Source of the DNA: Bacteroidales bacterium
Lineage (GTDB): Bacteria > Bacteroidota > Bacteroidia > Bacteroidales > P3
Direction of reading: 5' to 3'
DNA length: 22,895 bases
NCBI GenBank assembly: GCA_021443125.1
Contig: JABUUQ010000002.1
Span: forward strand, 551,361 to 574,255
In this document: in pieces, positions 16,001-22,895 of the stretch
How positions within the stretch are numbered: the first letter of the stretch is position 1
How the letters are laid out: every line of letters starts with the position of its first letter
Program-made: the position numbers and the translations under genes
The notes under the pieces: model-generated
Database searches by the model: none
The model's input: the letters and a program-made list of their open reading frames with translations, nothing else
What the model was told of the DNA's origin: nothing

Positions 16001-16962
16001 GCGGAGCTGGAGGCAATAACGACGCTCCAATCTATCAAGAATTTTGCGATATTGCAGATAAAGTCACTCATTATATTTCATCTTTAGTTATTAAAGCTGG
16101 ATGGTTCTCTGTAGGTAGAGATAACCTTCTCGGTGCTTTTAGAACATCAATGTTAACATCAGGTCAAGTGAGAAGGTTGGTCGTTTATACCAATAGCAGT
16201 GAAATTTTCTCTAATGTAGAGATTAAAGGAGGTATTTGTTATTATATCAAAGATAAAACATATAAAAGGAAAGTTTGTGAATACACTATTTTCAAAGACG
16301 GAAAAAAAGAAAGTGTATCAAGAGAACTCAATGATTTTGACATTCTTATTAGAGAACCAATGTTGAATAGTATTGTCAAAGATGTTCATGGTAAATACTC
16401 TGTAGGAACTTTTGTCGGTGTTGATACAATGATCTCTTCTGATACACCTTTTGGCATACCATCTAATCCTCGTTCAAGCAAGAAGAATCCATTTGTGGTT
16501 TATGAAACTCCTGATGAATCTCATGATGTTCTACTTTTTCATATCGAGAAATTACAAAGAAAAATAGGATATTGTAGCAAGTCTCAGATAAAGAAGAACG
16601 TTGGTGATATTAAATACAACAAAGTATTTATTCCATGTTCAGGTGGTTCTGGTGATGATAAAAAAGTACTGGGATATCCAGAGTTGGCACCAGTAAATTC
16701 TGTTTGTTCACAATCATATTTGTATGCAAAATTTGACACACCATATGAAGCTGCCAATTTCATATCATACATGAAGACGAAGTTCTTTAGAATTCTAGTT
16801 TCTGCCATAAAGATTACACAGGCATGTCCCCAAAAAGCCTATCGTTTTGTTCCTAAACAAGATTTCAGTAAACCATGGACAGACGAAGAACTATACGCAA
16901 AGTATAATCTTTCTGATGAACAAATTGAATATATAGAGAGCAAGTTGGATGAAATGAAATAG
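13054..16962 (+). CDS. GIY-YIG-like nuclease / SF2 helicase / N6-adenine methyltransferase fusion (restriction enzyme)
   Basis: 1302 residues from the ATG at 13054 (MEKFKNINIIENL); the frame extends to 12979, but that part lies inside the previous gene. Domain order: residues about 15-100 resemble a GIY-YIG/T5orf172 nuclease (NIYAF, YLKVGDTYRPIEKRLDEW, YEVHRFL); 150-600 an SF2 helicase with MRFGKS (Lys184), DETH at 282-285, SGTP at 339-342 and QAIFRLQ at 579; 630-860 a helical linker with an acidic stretch; 865-1000 a gamma-class methyltransferase with TPEVF, ILDIASKQAEFA in place of motif I, and NPPY at 976-979; the rest, ending KAYRFVPKQDFSKPW, is probably target recognition. Layout resembles type ISP enzymes such as LlaGI, but with a GIY-YIG-like instead of Mrr nuclease. 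Likely ATP-driven restriction plus methylation, probably phage defence. Confidence 0.85.
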   Translation: MEKFKNINIIENLIVGRVEPNIYAFLTQTIPNYLKVGDTYRPIEKRLDEWRHVFPNLVKVYNETATVDENVYFRDYEVHRFLDEIGRDRLTPNIFPKEPYSKEFFKGATEKDVAEAIEDIRTSYKKGLDKYHYFSDGTPIEFHYNHEDTYEPRPNQTETIKRFKEAIMHGRKNLLMYAVMRFGKSFTAMCCAVEMSAKFVVVVSGKADVKSEWKKTVEGHKKFIDYKFFTSNDLLRDDDILSTTLRKKRVVLFLTLQDLTGNEIKKKHKDVFKNTIDLLLVDETHFGARAKEYGKVLVNSNVFEKESDVKNELSKADESLDDLNAEVKEFNAKVRIHLSGTPYRILMGSEFSKNDIIAFYQFSDIVKDQEKYDNEHKNEDDYNEWDNPYYGFPQMVRFAFNPSESARLKLEQMKKRGVTYAFSALFKTRSISKTKDKQHCYFEHEEEILDLFKVIDGTKDDSNVLGFLNYSKIKKGKLCRHIVCVLPYCAACDALEKLIHDNAKVFQNLNEYQIINISGWENSMYHTTESVQEKILELENQGIKTITLTVNKMLTGSTVPQWDTMIFLKDTASPQEYDQAIFRLQNQYVKVLQDEKGNIIKHNMKPQTLLVDFDPNRMFVIQEEKSKIYNVNTESNGNDNLQQRITDDLRISPIITINNGKIQEITPINIMDVVRKYSCTKSVIDEASDINTDYSLLNDNDLKNEINGLVPIDTKKGIEIKAVEEEGGDYDIPDDWDSKCGETSNNASSDTTSVYNESEENDWKKKIITLYALVLFYSFLTDSNVKSLEDVIYSIKNDETNKRIAKHVGIKFQILVKLRQKINPFILSNLDYKIQNINTLLRDESMTPIERAKVAVNKFGRLSDSEIVTPEVFADTVVSEIDFNVNSGKILDIASKQAEFAYSIFKKLGESSSNRIYSIPTSPLAYEFTLKVYKLLNLNTDNIFADFNSYDLVYSENKETIIDNLKNMNFGYVVGNPPYQDQGGAGGNNDAPIYQEFCDIADKVTHYISSLVIKAGWFSVGRDNLLGAFRTSMLTSGQVRRLVVYTNSSEIFSNVEIKGGICYYIKDKTYKRKVCEYTIFKDGKKESVSRELNDFDILIREPMLNSIVKDVHGKYSVGTFVGVDTMISSDTPFGIPSNPRSSKKNPFVVYETPDESHDVLLFHIEKLQRKIGYCSKSQIKKNVGDIKYNKVFIPCSGGSGDDKKVLGYPELAPVNSVCSQSYLYAKFDTPYEAANFISYMKTKFFRILVSAIKITQACPQKAYRFVPKQDFSKPWTDEELYAKYNLSDEQIEYIESKLDEMK

Positions 16963-17131
16963 TATGACATAATTTGACGTCTTAAAATACCATATCCACA
17001 AGAGCCAATAGAGAGGACTATGACAACATGATAAACACAACTACAAAGTATAGTTATACATACAAAATTCTTCTCTACTTGGTTTTCATTTCAGTGCTTA
17101 CATATCATATTTACAATAGTAATTTCCCTTG

Positions 17132-17179
17132 CATAGTTCACGCAAGTTTTTTGTTGGCGAACTATGTAGTGGGTTTTTT
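17132..17179 (+). terminator. Candidate terminator after the restriction island
   Basis: CATAGTTC (17132-17139) and GAACTATG (17159-17166) form an 8-bp perfect stem with a 19-base loop, and a run of six T follows at 17174-17179. The loop is large and the T-run is 7 bases away, so it is weak. It lies in the 245-base gap between the island and the convergent hypothetical gene, where I see no other clear feature. Confidence 0.3.
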
Positions 17180-17207
17180 GTATTGTGTTTTGTGTGGGGT
17201 TGCTTGT

Positions 17208-17684
17208 CTATTTGATTGCAAAAGTGTTTTGTATGTAGGATTTGGTGTTGAAAGTGCCTGTTGATATAACTTCTATCAAACCATGTATGCTATTGGCAAA
17301 TTCGTCTGCCACTATCTTTCTTTGGGCGTCTGATATGTGTTCTGTTTCAAACTTGCCATCGAGTATTAGTATTATCATACTTGTTTCATCATAGTCATAA
17401 TCATCAACAAGCATTCGTTTGAGTAGTTTTTTCTTATCGGTGCCACTTTTGATTTGAAGAAGTTTAAGGTTATCTATGCATGCTTTCAGTTCCGATTGCC
17501 AATGAGCAAAATTGCCACATTCTGGGCTGAACATCTGACACCATTTGCAAAGACACCAGTTTTCTACAAGTTGGAATCTCAAACCATCGACTCTTGTTCT
17601 GTAAGTTTTCAATGGCACTGCCATTTCATTAAGGGCGCCGATTCTCTTCAATGTATCCGCTACAGTTTCTTCGTAAAATTCCAT
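17208..17684 (-). CDS. Hypothetical protein with CxCxxC cluster
   Basis: 158 residues that I do not recognise. No signal peptide or membrane segment is apparent. A Cys-rich stretch ENWCLCKWCQMFSPEC at about residues 41-56 could bind a metal, followed by a helical Lys-rich region (SGTDKKKLLKRM), then an acidic DDYDYDE and a hydrophobic MIILILDG. The body from HWQSELKACIDNLKLL looks mainly helical. It begins 58 bases after the barrel gene stop, on the same strand, with an A-rich leader and no clear promoter, so it may be the last gene of that transcript. Codon use with frequent ATA and TTG does not point clearly to the island. I make no functional claim. Confidence 0.65.
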   Translation of the reverse strand: MEFYEETVADTLKRIGALNEMAVPLKTYRTRVDGLRFQLVENWCLCKWCQMFSPECGNFAHWQSELKACIDNLKLLQIKSGTDKKKLLKRMLVDDYDYDETSMIILILDGKFETEHISDAQRKIVADEFANSIHGLIEVISTGTFNTKSYIQNTFAIK

Positions 17685-17742
17685 AAGTTTGAATTATTTG
17701 TTATTTTTTTTACTTTTTTTTGCGAATGGTGCAGAAAATGTT

Positions 17743-19491
17743 TTAGAATTTGTAGCCAACGCCTGCTATAATGGTGAATTCGTATACTGGGTAGTTATAT
17801 AATAGTCGGTATTGTTGGAAGGCAAGGTTCTCAAGGTTGAGGAAGAAACTCCATTGGTCTGTGTAGTTGTATGAGGCAGAAAGGTTCAGGTCTATTATTG
17901 GGCGTAGTTTAACTTCTTTTATTGTGTAGGTCTGATTGTTGGTGTCTTCTTTGAAATATGCTGCACTCATGCGAGAATAGAAGGCTGGTGAGAGCATTAT
18001 GTTGAGTTTGTCCCATGTGTACGACATTTTTGCCTTTGCCATAAAGTTTGGACAATACCATGCTTGGAAATCGTCTTCGCGTGTTATGTTTTGGTAGGTT
18101 GCAGAGATTTCAGCACGGAAACTGTTGGCAATAGTGAAACTTGTTTCAAGGGTTGCATATAGTTTGTTGCCGTTGGTGTAGAGTGTTTGGAACTGATTAT
18201 AAGGGTTTTGTGCACAGGTGTTGGCAAAAGTGCTGTCTATGGCAGTGCGGCAATAGGTGCTTTGATAGAAAAGAGTGTTGCGCAAAGAAGTGTAGCCGCC
18301 TTCCAGACTTACAGAGAATTTTGGTGAAATAGCAAGAAATGCTTTTGCAAAAATGTTGGTATAGGATTCATCGAAAATCTCTGCAGAAGGGCTTAAATAA
18401 GGGTTGTGGCGTGTTAGTTCTTTGAGCATAGGCATTTTAGACTCTGATTTTATACCGCCATAGAAACTCAACAACTGCTGTATCAATTCGAAACTTATGG
18501 TTGCCGTAGGAAGAATTTGCAGTGATTGATAGGTGTTTATTCCAGGAATTATAGCAAGGCTTGCAAAGAAATGGAATTTGTTGTAGTCGAAAATAAGGTA
18601 TGGAGCAATGTTGAACAATGCTCTGTTGTAGGTGGAGTCCAAATGGGTAAGGGAAGAAAAAGCATGTTTGTAGTCGAAACTAAGGCCGAGAATCTGGTTG
18701 CTTGCTTTGGAGATAAGGTTGAGGTTTTTGTAGGCGTCGAGGGTAAAGTGAAGGTCTAATTCGCGTCGGTTTTGCTTTGTGCTGCTGTAGTCGAATTCAA
18801 AAAATGCTTTGTGTTGGAAACTTTCGTCTCTTTCGAGTTTGTTGTAGCCAAGATTGAAGCCAATGTTGTTCCATGCAATGCGATAGTCTTTTTTGTCGTA
18901 TTCGTCCATAGACAGTTCTCTGCTGCCATACCAATAGTTTCTTGAGTAGTTGTAGAAAATTTGTGATGTAAGGGCGTAGGAATTGAATATGCGTTTGCCC
19001 CAAAGGTTTATATCACTATTGGAAAAACTATTGTGTCCGAATTCTTTTGCTCCAGCAAGGGCACTGCGAGAATAAACATCCACCCCGTAAAGCAATTTTC
19101 TGTCTCTCAAAGAGGTGTATGAGGCTTGAAGCAATGGCACAAATCCGTTGGAAAGTTCTTTGCCACCATAAGCCCAGCCAAGCCCTCCTTTGAGATGAAG
19201 TTTATAGAGTTGTGCAACGGGTTCGCCCTTCACTTGTGCTGCCTTTATGGTGTCGAAGGAAAGATTAGTGTCGTATTTGCGAAGCAATCTTTCGAAAGAC
19301 ATATCAACATTGGTGAACGAAGTGTCGAAGATTGAAGGGTTTTGGTTGATTTTGTTGGCATCGGTAACCATAGGGTCGAAAGAAACATTTATGGTTACAT
19401 TCTCGTTGTACTCGTCTTGGTTTTGTGCTTGTAGGGAAACAACGCCGAGAGTGCAAAGAACGGCTGCTATTATTTTGCTATATGTTTTCAT
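17743..19491 (-). CDS. Outer-membrane beta-barrel protein (TonB-receptor-like barrel without plug)
   Basis: 582 residues. The first about 22 form a signal peptide (MKTYSKIIAAVLCTLGVVSLQA, cleavage probably before QNQDE). After an N-terminal segment of about 90 residues, the chain is a long series of amphipathic strands rich in Tyr, Phe and Asn, such as NRRELDLHFTLDAYK, KLYATLETSFTI and SFRAEISATYQNI, ending in FTIIAGVGYKF with a C-terminal Phe, as outer-membrane barrels do. I see no TonB box or plug domain, so it is not a full TonB-dependent receptor; it resembles the barrel part. It starts four bases after the stop of the TPR gene, so the two are in one operon and may work together in the envelope. 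Substrate unknown. Confidence 0.85.
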   Translation of the reverse strand: MKTYSKIIAAVLCTLGVVSLQAQNQDEYNENVTINVSFDPMVTDANKINQNPSIFDTSFTNVDMSFERLLRKYDTNLSFDTIKAAQVKGEPVAQLYKLHLKGGLGWAYGGKELSNGFVPLLQASYTSLRDRKLLYGVDVYSRSALAGAKEFGHNSFSNSDINLWGKRIFNSYALTSQIFYNYSRNYWYGSRELSMDEYDKKDYRIAWNNIGFNLGYNKLERDESFQHKAFFEFDYSSTKQNRRELDLHFTLDAYKNLNLISKASNQILGLSFDYKHAFSSLTHLDSTYNRALFNIAPYLIFDYNKFHFFASLAIIPGINTYQSLQILPTATISFELIQQLLSFYGGIKSESKMPMLKELTRHNPYLSPSAEIFDESYTNIFAKAFLAISPKFSVSLEGGYTSLRNTLFYQSTYCRTAIDSTFANTCAQNPYNQFQTLYTNGNKLYATLETSFTIANSFRAEISATYQNITREDDFQAWYCPNFMAKAKMSYTWDKLNIMLSPAFYSRMSAAYFKEDTNNQTYTIKEVKLRPIIDLNLSASYNYTDQWSFFLNLENLAFQQYRLLYNYPVYEFTIIAGVGYKF

Positions 19492-19495
19492 ATTC

Positions 19496-22400
19496 TTATT
19501 TGTTGTCTTCTATAATTACCTCATCCACTGAATTTTCCTGCTCTTGAAGTTTTTCTTCGTTTGAGGCTTTCTCTTTGATTTGTTTGTTGTTGAGAATATC
19601 GAGTTTCTCTTGTGCTTCGTTGATAATGGTTTGGTCGCCTTCGTAGTTGTCTATTATTGATTGCAGAGTCTGTTTGGCTTGAAAATCGTTGCCTTTCTGC
19701 TTGAAAATATCTGCCCATAGAATAAAGGCTTTGGCAAGATAGTAGTCGTCGGCACCATTCTTAGACATCTGACGAATAATCTTTTCGCTGTCTGCCAAAG
19801 CATTTTGAGAGTATTTCAGCAAAGCCAAATTGTATTGAGCCTCAGAAGAATACCTGCTTGAAGAGTTGGCAAGCAAAGCAAAATACTTTTCTCCCATTTC
19901 CATATTGCCTTGTTCCATATAGGAATTGGCGGTAATATAATAGGCTCTGTCTTTTGTGTTGGCGTCGAGGTTGTCGGTTTTCAAAAGTTGTTCTGCATTG
20001 GCTATGGTGTTTGCGTAGTCATCTATATTGTAGTAGGTGTTCATAAGTCCCACCTGTGCTTTTTGTTTGTTTGCAGAGGTTGAAGCAATTTTATTTAGGC
20101 GTGTGTAGAGTTCTATCGCCTTGCTGTTGTCTTTGCCTTCGTAGGCTTTGGCTGCATTAAGAGTGGCTTTTTCGGTGTATTGCCCATTGTCTCGCATTGC
20201 CACCTTGTAGTAGTATGATGCTGCCTCCAAAGTGTCTTTGCTTCTCATAAGACAGTCTGCCAAATAGTATTCGGATTTTTCGGAATATTTGCCTGAAGGG
20301 AATTTTGCAAGATAGGATTTGAACAAAGGAACTGCTTCTGTATATTTCTCATCCATATATTTGTTTTCTCCGCTTTGGAAAGTCAAATCTTCTTCTTCGG
20401 TTTTGCTTACCTTCTTGCCCACAGAGTTTGCATAGGTAAGATAAGCCTCTGGCGTGCCTTTCTCGTTGTATATGTTCTTTATGGTTGAAAGGGCAGCCTT
20501 TGCTTGTTGGGTGTTAGGGTATTGCTTTACAACTTGGTCGAGAGTTTTTATTGCTGCATCGTATTGTTCTGCCTGATATTGCAACATACCTATTCTTCCA
20601 AGACAATCGGCACGGTTGCTGTGGTTTGGATAGTTTTTCAATGCAGTCTGGTAGGTTTCTAATGCTTTCTTGTTGTCGTTAAGTGCAAGGTAGGTGTTTG
20701 CCAATTCGTAGGTCATGGCAGAGGCATAGACACTGTTAGGATATTTTGACAGTGCAGATTTCAGTGTAGAGGCTTTTTGATTTTGATTGCCAGATGCACC
20801 GTAAGCCATAGCCTTTTGATAGGTTGCATAGTCGGAATTTGAAGAACCTGTGGCAATGAAATTGTTGTATGCTGTTATTGCTGCATCGTAGTTCTTATTC
20901 ATAAACTGACAATCTGCCAAACGAATATCCGCATCGCTCTTTATGGAAGCAGAAAGGTCGCTTTGAGATACTTTTTTGAAATAGTCTATAGCCTGAGAAT
21001 ACTTTTTCTGTTTGAAAAGATTGTAACCCATAAGATAGTCTGCCTGAGAACGATATGCGTTTTTATCGGAATTAGGCACAGTGTAGTAGGTGTTGAGTGT
21101 TTGTGTGCTTTGTTTGAAATTGTTGGTGCGATAGAGCGCTTCTGCCTTGATGTATTTGGCAGATGCAGTTATATCGTCGGTTGAAGAACTTATATTCTCG
21201 TCTATCTTGTTAAGCACTTTTATGCAGGCTTGATAATCTTCTTGATTGAATAACTCTATACCACGATTCAGACAGGTTTTTACATAAACTTTGTTCATTT
21301 GTGAGTTGCGGGATTTCATATTGTCCATCTGTTCCAAAGCCGCAGCATAGTTGTGAGACTTTTCATAGAGTTGAGTAAGGCATATTCTTGCTTCATTCAC
21401 TCGTGCTGGTTCTGTGTCTTTCTTGTTCTTTTTCTGATTTTTCTTTATGTAGGAGTCCAGAGTCTTTATGAGTTGGTCGTTGTATGGTGAAGGAAGGCTT
21501 ATGCTTAGTTTGGCATAGGAAAACAACGCATCTTCCTGAATATCTTTATCGAAATCCATATCGCTTGCTGCCTTGTAGGAAGAAAAAGCGGCAAGAGAAT
21601 CTTTGTTTTGCAAATGACAATAACCCAAAGAATACAAAGCGTTTTGTGCCATCAAATCGTTTTCCTTTGAAGCTGCATCAAGGTATTTTATCGCCTCTAT
21701 GTTTTTTCCTGTTTCCATAAGGCAATAACCCATAAGGTAGTTGTCGTTTCTGTCCACGCCCTGATTGCTTTCTATAGACTTTTGAATGTATGGTATGGCC
21801 TCATCGTATCTGCCAAGTTTGTAGTAGGCATCGGCAAGCATACGGTTGAGTTCTGTTGCTCTTTTGGAATTTGTTGAGTTCTTACTTAAAGAAGGTGCAA
21901 GTTCTATAAGAGAGTTGTAATCTTGTTCAAAATAATATATCTGAGCAATGTAGTAAGGCACCACCTTGCTGAAATTCTTGTCTTTCTTCAAATCCTTGAA
22001 TTCTTCCAAAGCCATTTTGTAGTTGCCTTCGGTGTAAAGAATGTGTGCATAGTAGTATTTTGAAGGTGAAGCATACTTGCTGTCGGTGTCCTTTACCTTT
22101 AGAAAATGCGTCTTTGCCCTGTCGTTTATGTTTTGTAGGAAATAGCAATAGCCGATTTTGTAGTTATATTCCAACTTCTCACTTTTGGCCAATGCGTTGG
22201 TATCCATATTCTTGTAGGTGTTCAAAGCATTAAGGAATTCTGCTTTCTGCACATACCAATTGGCAATATAGAAGTCGGCCCTTGCACATTTGTTGCTGTT
22301 TGGGAAGAGTGTCTTGTATTCTTTGAACAACACATCAACATCGTTATTCATAAGATAGTATGCACACAAAGCCCTGTTGAAGAATATGCTGGAAACTTCT

Positions 22401-22621
22401 TCTTGCTGTGTCTCGTTGGTAACTTTGGAAGGTGCAACACTCAAAAACTGCTCTGCCAAAGAAGAATAGGTATTGTAGGCATCAGCATAGTTCTTGTCTG
22501 TAAAATGTTCGTTTGCCTGTTTCAGTTTGTTGTTAAAGTCAAGGATGCCATAGGTCTTTTGTGCCATAAGTGAGGAACAATAAAGACAAAATCCAAGACA
22601 AACAATCCATAGATTTCTCAT
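19496..22621 (-). CDS. Large secreted tetratricopeptide-repeat protein
   Basis: 1041 residues with a signal peptide (MRNLWIVCLGFCLYCSSLMA, cleavage probably before QKTYG). There is no lipobox Cys at the predicted cleavage site, so it is likely periplasmic. The whole mature chain is TPR-like: repeated pairs of helices with motifs such as NKKALETYQTALKNYPNHSNRADCLGRIG, YDAAIKTLDQVVKQYPN, YTEAVPLFKSYLAKFPSGKYSEKS and NMEMGEKYFALLANSS. Such repeats bind other proteins; no enzymatic motif is visible. The C-terminal about 35 residues are charged (EEKLQEQENSVDEVIIEDNK). It is followed after four bases by the barrel gene. Conserved pairing of a long TPR protein with a barrel in Bacteroidales suggests an envelope assembly or transport role, but I infer this from context. 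Confidence 0.88.
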   Translation of the reverse strand: MRNLWIVCLGFCLYCSSLMAQKTYGILDFNNKLKQANEHFTDKNYADAYNTYSSLAEQFLSVAPSKVTNETQQEEVSSIFFNRALCAYYLMNNDVDVLFKEYKTLFPNSNKCARADFYIANWYVQKAEFLNALNTYKNMDTNALAKSEKLEYNYKIGYCYFLQNINDRAKTHFLKVKDTDSKYASPSKYYYAHILYTEGNYKMALEEFKDLKKDKNFSKVVPYYIAQIYYFEQDYNSLIELAPSLSKNSTNSKRATELNRMLADAYYKLGRYDEAIPYIQKSIESNQGVDRNDNYLMGYCLMETGKNIEAIKYLDAASKENDLMAQNALYSLGYCHLQNKDSLAAFSSYKAASDMDFDKDIQEDALFSYAKLSISLPSPYNDQLIKTLDSYIKKNQKKNKKDTEPARVNEARICLTQLYEKSHNYAAALEQMDNMKSRNSQMNKVYVKTCLNRGIELFNQEDYQACIKVLNKIDENISSSTDDITASAKYIKAEALYRTNNFKQSTQTLNTYYTVPNSDKNAYRSQADYLMGYNLFKQKKYSQAIDYFKKVSQSDLSASIKSDADIRLADCQFMNKNYDAAITAYNNFIATGSSNSDYATYQKAMAYGASGNQNQKASTLKSALSKYPNSVYASAMTYELANTYLALNDNKKALETYQTALKNYPNHSNRADCLGRIGMLQYQAEQYDAAIKTLDQVVKQYPNTQQAKAALSTIKNIYNEKGTPEAYLTYANSVGKKVSKTEEEDLTFQSGENKYMDEKYTEAVPLFKSYLAKFPSGKYSEKSEYYLADCLMRSKDTLEAASYYYKVAMRDNGQYTEKATLNAAKAYEGKDNSKAIELYTRLNKIASTSANKQKAQVGLMNTYYNIDDYANTIANAEQLLKTDNLDANTKDRAYYITANSYMEQGNMEMGEKYFALLANSSSRYSSEAQYNLALLKYSQNALADSEKIIRQMSKNGADDYYLAKAFILWADIFKQKGNDFQAKQTLQSIIDNYEGDQTIINEAQEKLDILNNKQIKEKASNEEKLQEQENSVDEVIIEDNK

Positions 22622-22642
22622 AATAATAAAAGGTTATTGTTT

Positions 22643-22689
22643 TGCAGTGGGCAAAGTTAATATATTTTTTTCAATAAGACTCCACTGCA
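22643..22689. promoter_or_regulatory. Inverted repeat around TPR gene promoter region
   Basis: TGCAGTGG (22643-22650) and CCACTGCA (22682-22689) are perfect 8-base inverted copies 31 bases apart. Between them, on the minus strand, lies TAACTTTG (22659-22652), a -7 box match that would start transcription about 24 bases before the TPR gene. No good -33 TTTG is found at the right distance. The arms could be operator half-sites or a weak hairpin. Confidence 0.35.
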
Positions 22690-22711
22690 CCAAAAAATAG
22701 AACAAAGAAAG

Positions 22712-22753
22712 AAAAAATCAGAAACAAAATCCAATTCTTTCTTTCCTTGTTTC
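22712..22753 (-). terminator. Candidate terminator of the MATE gene
   Basis: Reading the minus strand, GAAACAA (22753-22747) and TTGTTTC (22727-22721) form a 7-bp stem with a 19-base loop, followed by a run of six T (22717-22712). It lies 28 bases after the MATE stop. AT-rich and with a large loop, so tentative. Confidence 0.35.
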
Positions 22754-22781
22754 AAAATATCGTGATTGTGTTTTGTTGATT

Positions 22782-22895
22782 TTATGACAACAAGCCCGTT
22801 CTTTTGTGCAATTTTCTTTCTCTAAAGATAAGATACAAAGTTGTAAATGTTGCCAAAGCGTCGGCAATAGGAACAGAAAACCATACTCCGTTGTA
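22782..22895 (-). CDS. MATE-family efflux transporter, C-terminal end (partial)
   Basis: A 37-residue reading frame open to the window edge and ending in TAA at 22784-22782. The peptide starts YNGVWFSVPIADALATFTTL and continues YLIFRERKLH before a short basic tail. The pattern G-V-W-x-x-x-P-I-A-D near the last membrane segment followed by a basic tail is typical of the last helix of MATE (NorM/DinF) multidrug efflux proteins, which use Na+ or H+ gradients. Only the end is seen, so the subfamily is unknown. Found by reading the reverse strand at the window edge. Confidence 0.75.
   Translation of the reverse strand, partial: YNGVWFSVPIADALATFTTLYLIFRERKLHKRTGLLS

Noticed and set aside
16963..17207. 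tRNA or attachment site as right border of the island
   Set aside because: No cloverleaf-like sequence and no direct repeat of the left junction were found in this gap.
17028..17264. 78-residue hydrophobic + strand open frame after the restriction island
   Set aside because: It overlaps the 3' end of the convergent 158-residue gene, has odd composition (many Tyr, Cys, Val), crosses the candidate terminator hairpin, and resembles no known family.
17743..19491. Full TonB-dependent receptor or SusC
   Set aside because: Too short, and no plug domain or TonB box is visible; only barrel-like strands are present.

Overview
The window looks like the chromosome of an anaerobic Bacteroidota member, most likely order Bacteroidales; I cannot name the genus. 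The evidence is a ThiH-type (tyrosine lyase) thiamine operon, an rsfS-ftsH-LUD-cdsA-psd cluster typical of Bacteroidales, Shine-Dalgarno-poor A-rich leaders, promoter-like sequences of the TTTG / TAnnTTTG type, and a SusC-like barrel next to a large TPR lipoprotein-sized secreted protein. The conserved genes use ATA heavily for isoleucine.

Layout. (1) Bases 1-6162, + strand: thiamine operon, cut at its 5' end: thiD (C-terminal part), thiS, a TenI-ThiE fusion, thiG, thiC, thiH, thiF. ThiD and ThiC supply the pyrimidine (HMP-PP). ThiS, ThiF, ThiG and ThiH build the thiazole phosphate. The ThiE half joins the two into thiamine phosphate. Any TPP riboswitch would lie upstream of the window. (2) Bases 6211-11460, - strand, convergent with thi: rsfS, ftsH, a LUD-domain gene, cdsA, psd, and an RluA-family pseudouridine synthase. 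All are tightly packed and probably form one operon for ribosome quality, membrane proteolysis and phosphatidylethanolamine synthesis. (3) Bases 11461-12056: a 596-base non-coding stretch with a MITE-like element of about 333 bases made of nested palindromes, then a good Bacteroides-type promoter with a 14-base perfect palindrome over its -7 box. (4) Bases 12057-16962, + strand: an AT-richer two-gene restriction-modification-like island. A 336-aa protein carries FTP and SAM-binding-like motifs but no catalytic NPPY. A 1302-aa protein carries a GIY-YIG-like nuclease, an SF2 helicase, a gamma-type N6-adenine methyltransferase core (NPPY) and a probable target-recognition region. (5) Bases 17208-22621, - strand: a 1041-aa secreted TPR protein, a 582-aa outer-membrane beta-barrel and a 158-aa protein of unknown function. 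(6) Bases 22782-22895, - strand: the C-terminal end of a MATE-type transporter.

The most unusual content is the island in (3)-(4): a multidomain translocating restriction enzyme with a GIY-YIG-like nuclease, a companion that looks like half of a second methyltransferase, and a palindrome-rich element whose right end appears to supply part of the promoter. All family assignments were made by reading motifs; no database search was run.
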